Assembly: GCA_965116695.1 (NCBI GenBank)
Contig: OZ220706.1
Span: 3,844,001 to 3,908,000, forward strand
Reading direction: 5' to 3'
Source of the DNA: JAJDTT01 sp965116695
GTDB taxonomy: Bacteria; Acidobacteriota; UBA6911; RPQK01; JAJDTT01
Length of the DNA stretch: 64,000 bases
Under the pieces are notes generated by a model that saw nothing but the letters and a program-made list of their open reading frames with translations, ran no database searches and had not been told where the DNA came from. Shown piece after piece: positions 63,156-64,000 of this stretch; the stretch's first letter is position 1, and every line of letters begins with the position of its first letter. The translations under genes were made by a program, and so were the position numbers.

Positions 63156-64000
63156 ATGTATCGACATTTGCTGAAGCGCGCGGCGCAGACCATCCCCGTG
63201 GTCTTCTTCGTCACCGTCGTCGTCTTCACCCTGATGCAACTGGCGCCCGGAGACCCCATGGACATGCTGGTGCTGTCCAATCCCAACGTGACGCCGGAGG
63301 AGGTCGAGCGATTGAGGGCCGTCTACGGCCTGGACGATCCGATTCATGTCCAATACTTCCGCTGGTTGTCCCAGGTCGCCCGGGGGAACCTGGGATACTC
63401 CCGCCTCTACCACCGGCCCATCACCAGCATCCTTCCCCACCGCCTGGCCAACACCCTGGCCCTGACCGGACTCAGCCTGCTGGTGAGCATCCTCGTCGCC
63501 ATACCCATCGGGGTCTACAGCGCACTGCGCCAGTATTCCGCGGCGGACTATCTGCTTTCTCTGGTGGCCTTCGTGGGGATCTCCTTCCCCGTGTTCTGGT
63601 CCGGGATTCTGGTCATCCTCCTCTTCTCCGTGGTTCTCGGCTGGTTGCCGCCCGGAGGGCATCCCTCCATCGAGCCGGGTCTGGGCTTCTGGGGGCAGGC
63701 CCGGTACTACGTGGCTCCGGTCCTGGTGCTGAGCCTTTTCAGCACCGCCAGTTGGATGCGCTACATGCGCTCCAGCCTGTTGGAGGTGATCCGCCAGGAC
63801 TACATTCTGACCGCCCGGGCCAAGGGTCTTGCGGGGCGGGTGATCTGGGTGCGCCACGCGCTCCGGAACGCGTTGATTCCCATCGTGACCCTGATCGCCC
63901 TGACCATTCCCTCCCTGATCGGCGGAGCCGTGGTGACCGAGATCGTCTTCTCCTGGCCCGGCATGGGGAGATTGATCTTCGATTCGCTGATGAACAACGA
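63156..64000 (+). CDS. oppB: Oligopeptide/dipeptide ABC transporter permease (OppB-like), 3' end outside window
   Basis: Inner-membrane permease, 281 residues visible. It starts MYRHLLKRAAQTIPVVFFVT with the N-terminal helix, then APGDPMDMLV, YGLDDPIHVQYFRWLSQVAR, the membrane core and the ATPase-contact EAA motif near EVIRQDYILTARAKGLAGRV. The last visible stretch, GGAVVTEIVFSWPGMGRLIF, is the usual C-terminal signature, so only a few dozen residues are missing. An oppC gene is expected next. Confidence 0.92.
   Translation, partial: MYRHLLKRAAQTIPVVFFVTVVVFTLMQLAPGDPMDMLVLSNPNVTPEEVERLRAVYGLDDPIHVQYFRWLSQVARGNLGYSRLYHRPITSILPHRLANTLALTGLSLLVSILVAIPIGVYSALRQYSAADYLLSLVAFVGISFPVFWSGILVILLFSVVLGWLPPGGHPSIEPGLGFWGQARYYVAPVLVLSLFSTASWMRYMRSSLLEVIRQDYILTARAKGLAGRVIWVRHALRNALIPIVTLIALTIPSLIGGAVVTEIVFSWPGMGRLIFDSLMNN

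Overview
The window is GC-rich chromosomal DNA from a Gram-negative bacterium, most likely of the phylum Acidobacteriota. The evidence is lpxB plus an O-antigen/capsule-type ABC exporter, a menaquinone/ubiquinone-type UbiA prenyltransferase, minimal type IV pilus genes, and an RpoB with an eight-cysteine insertion near its N terminus that I recall from acidobacterial RpoB. The phylum call is an inference from gene content; no database was consulted.

Layout. 1-10.4 kb: surface polysaccharide genes (Wzt/Wzm-like exporter on the minus strand, then four glycosyltransferases, a TMTC-like membrane/TPR glycosyltransferase and a methyltransferase). 10.5-24.9 kb: translation and transcription core: tRNA-Thr(UGU), Tyr, Gly, Thr(GGU), tuf, rpmG, tRNA-Trp, secE, nusG, rplK, rplA, rplJ, rplL, rpoB, rpoC. 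25.2-34.3 kb: type IV pilus/type II secretion genes on the minus strand (ubiA, pilB, pilT, then pilC and a pilin), interrupted between pilT and pilC by a plus-strand two-gene NTPase cassette (27.09-31.0 kb) that has its own strong promoter and a 22-bp palindromic operator. 34.6-37.4 kb: hydantoinase B and an enolase-superfamily racemase/OSBS. 37.5-50.1 kb: two identical inverted IS4-family elements bracket a sensor kinase, a sigma54 activator, an ECF sigma factor, mnmA, lpxB and a catalytically dead M1-peptidase-like protein. 50.3-52.9 kb: a small accessory island next to tRNA-Ala (truncated ATPase, ParA-like ATPase, Schlafen/AlbA_2 protein). 52.9-55.4 kb: assimilatory sulfate reduction (sulfate adenylyltransferase/APS kinase, APS reductase). 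55.7-64 kb: a FAD oxidoreductase, rhomboid protease, PhyH-type dioxygenase, leucine-rich-repeat protein and a divergent oligopeptide ABC transporter.

Over all of this lies a dense population of short hairpin repeats at gene ends and in spacers. Family A has the head GGAG and stems such as CGGCGACA/TGTCGCCG, with compensatory stem changes between copies; it occurs singly and in tandem arrays of up to 14 units. Family B is a long palindrome centred on GGGAC-GGA-GTCCC. Family C has the head GTAG and the stem GGGCACCC/GGGTGCCC. The GGAG/GTAG head followed by a hairpin fits REP elements mobilised by RAYT transposases, although no RAYT gene is present here. Three family A arrays share the same conserved trailer (core near AAAGAACACTGGGCG), and both IS copies sit inside family B palindromes.

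The best candidates for something undescribed are the NTPase pair at 27.1-31.0 kb and the hairpin array-plus-trailer elements.
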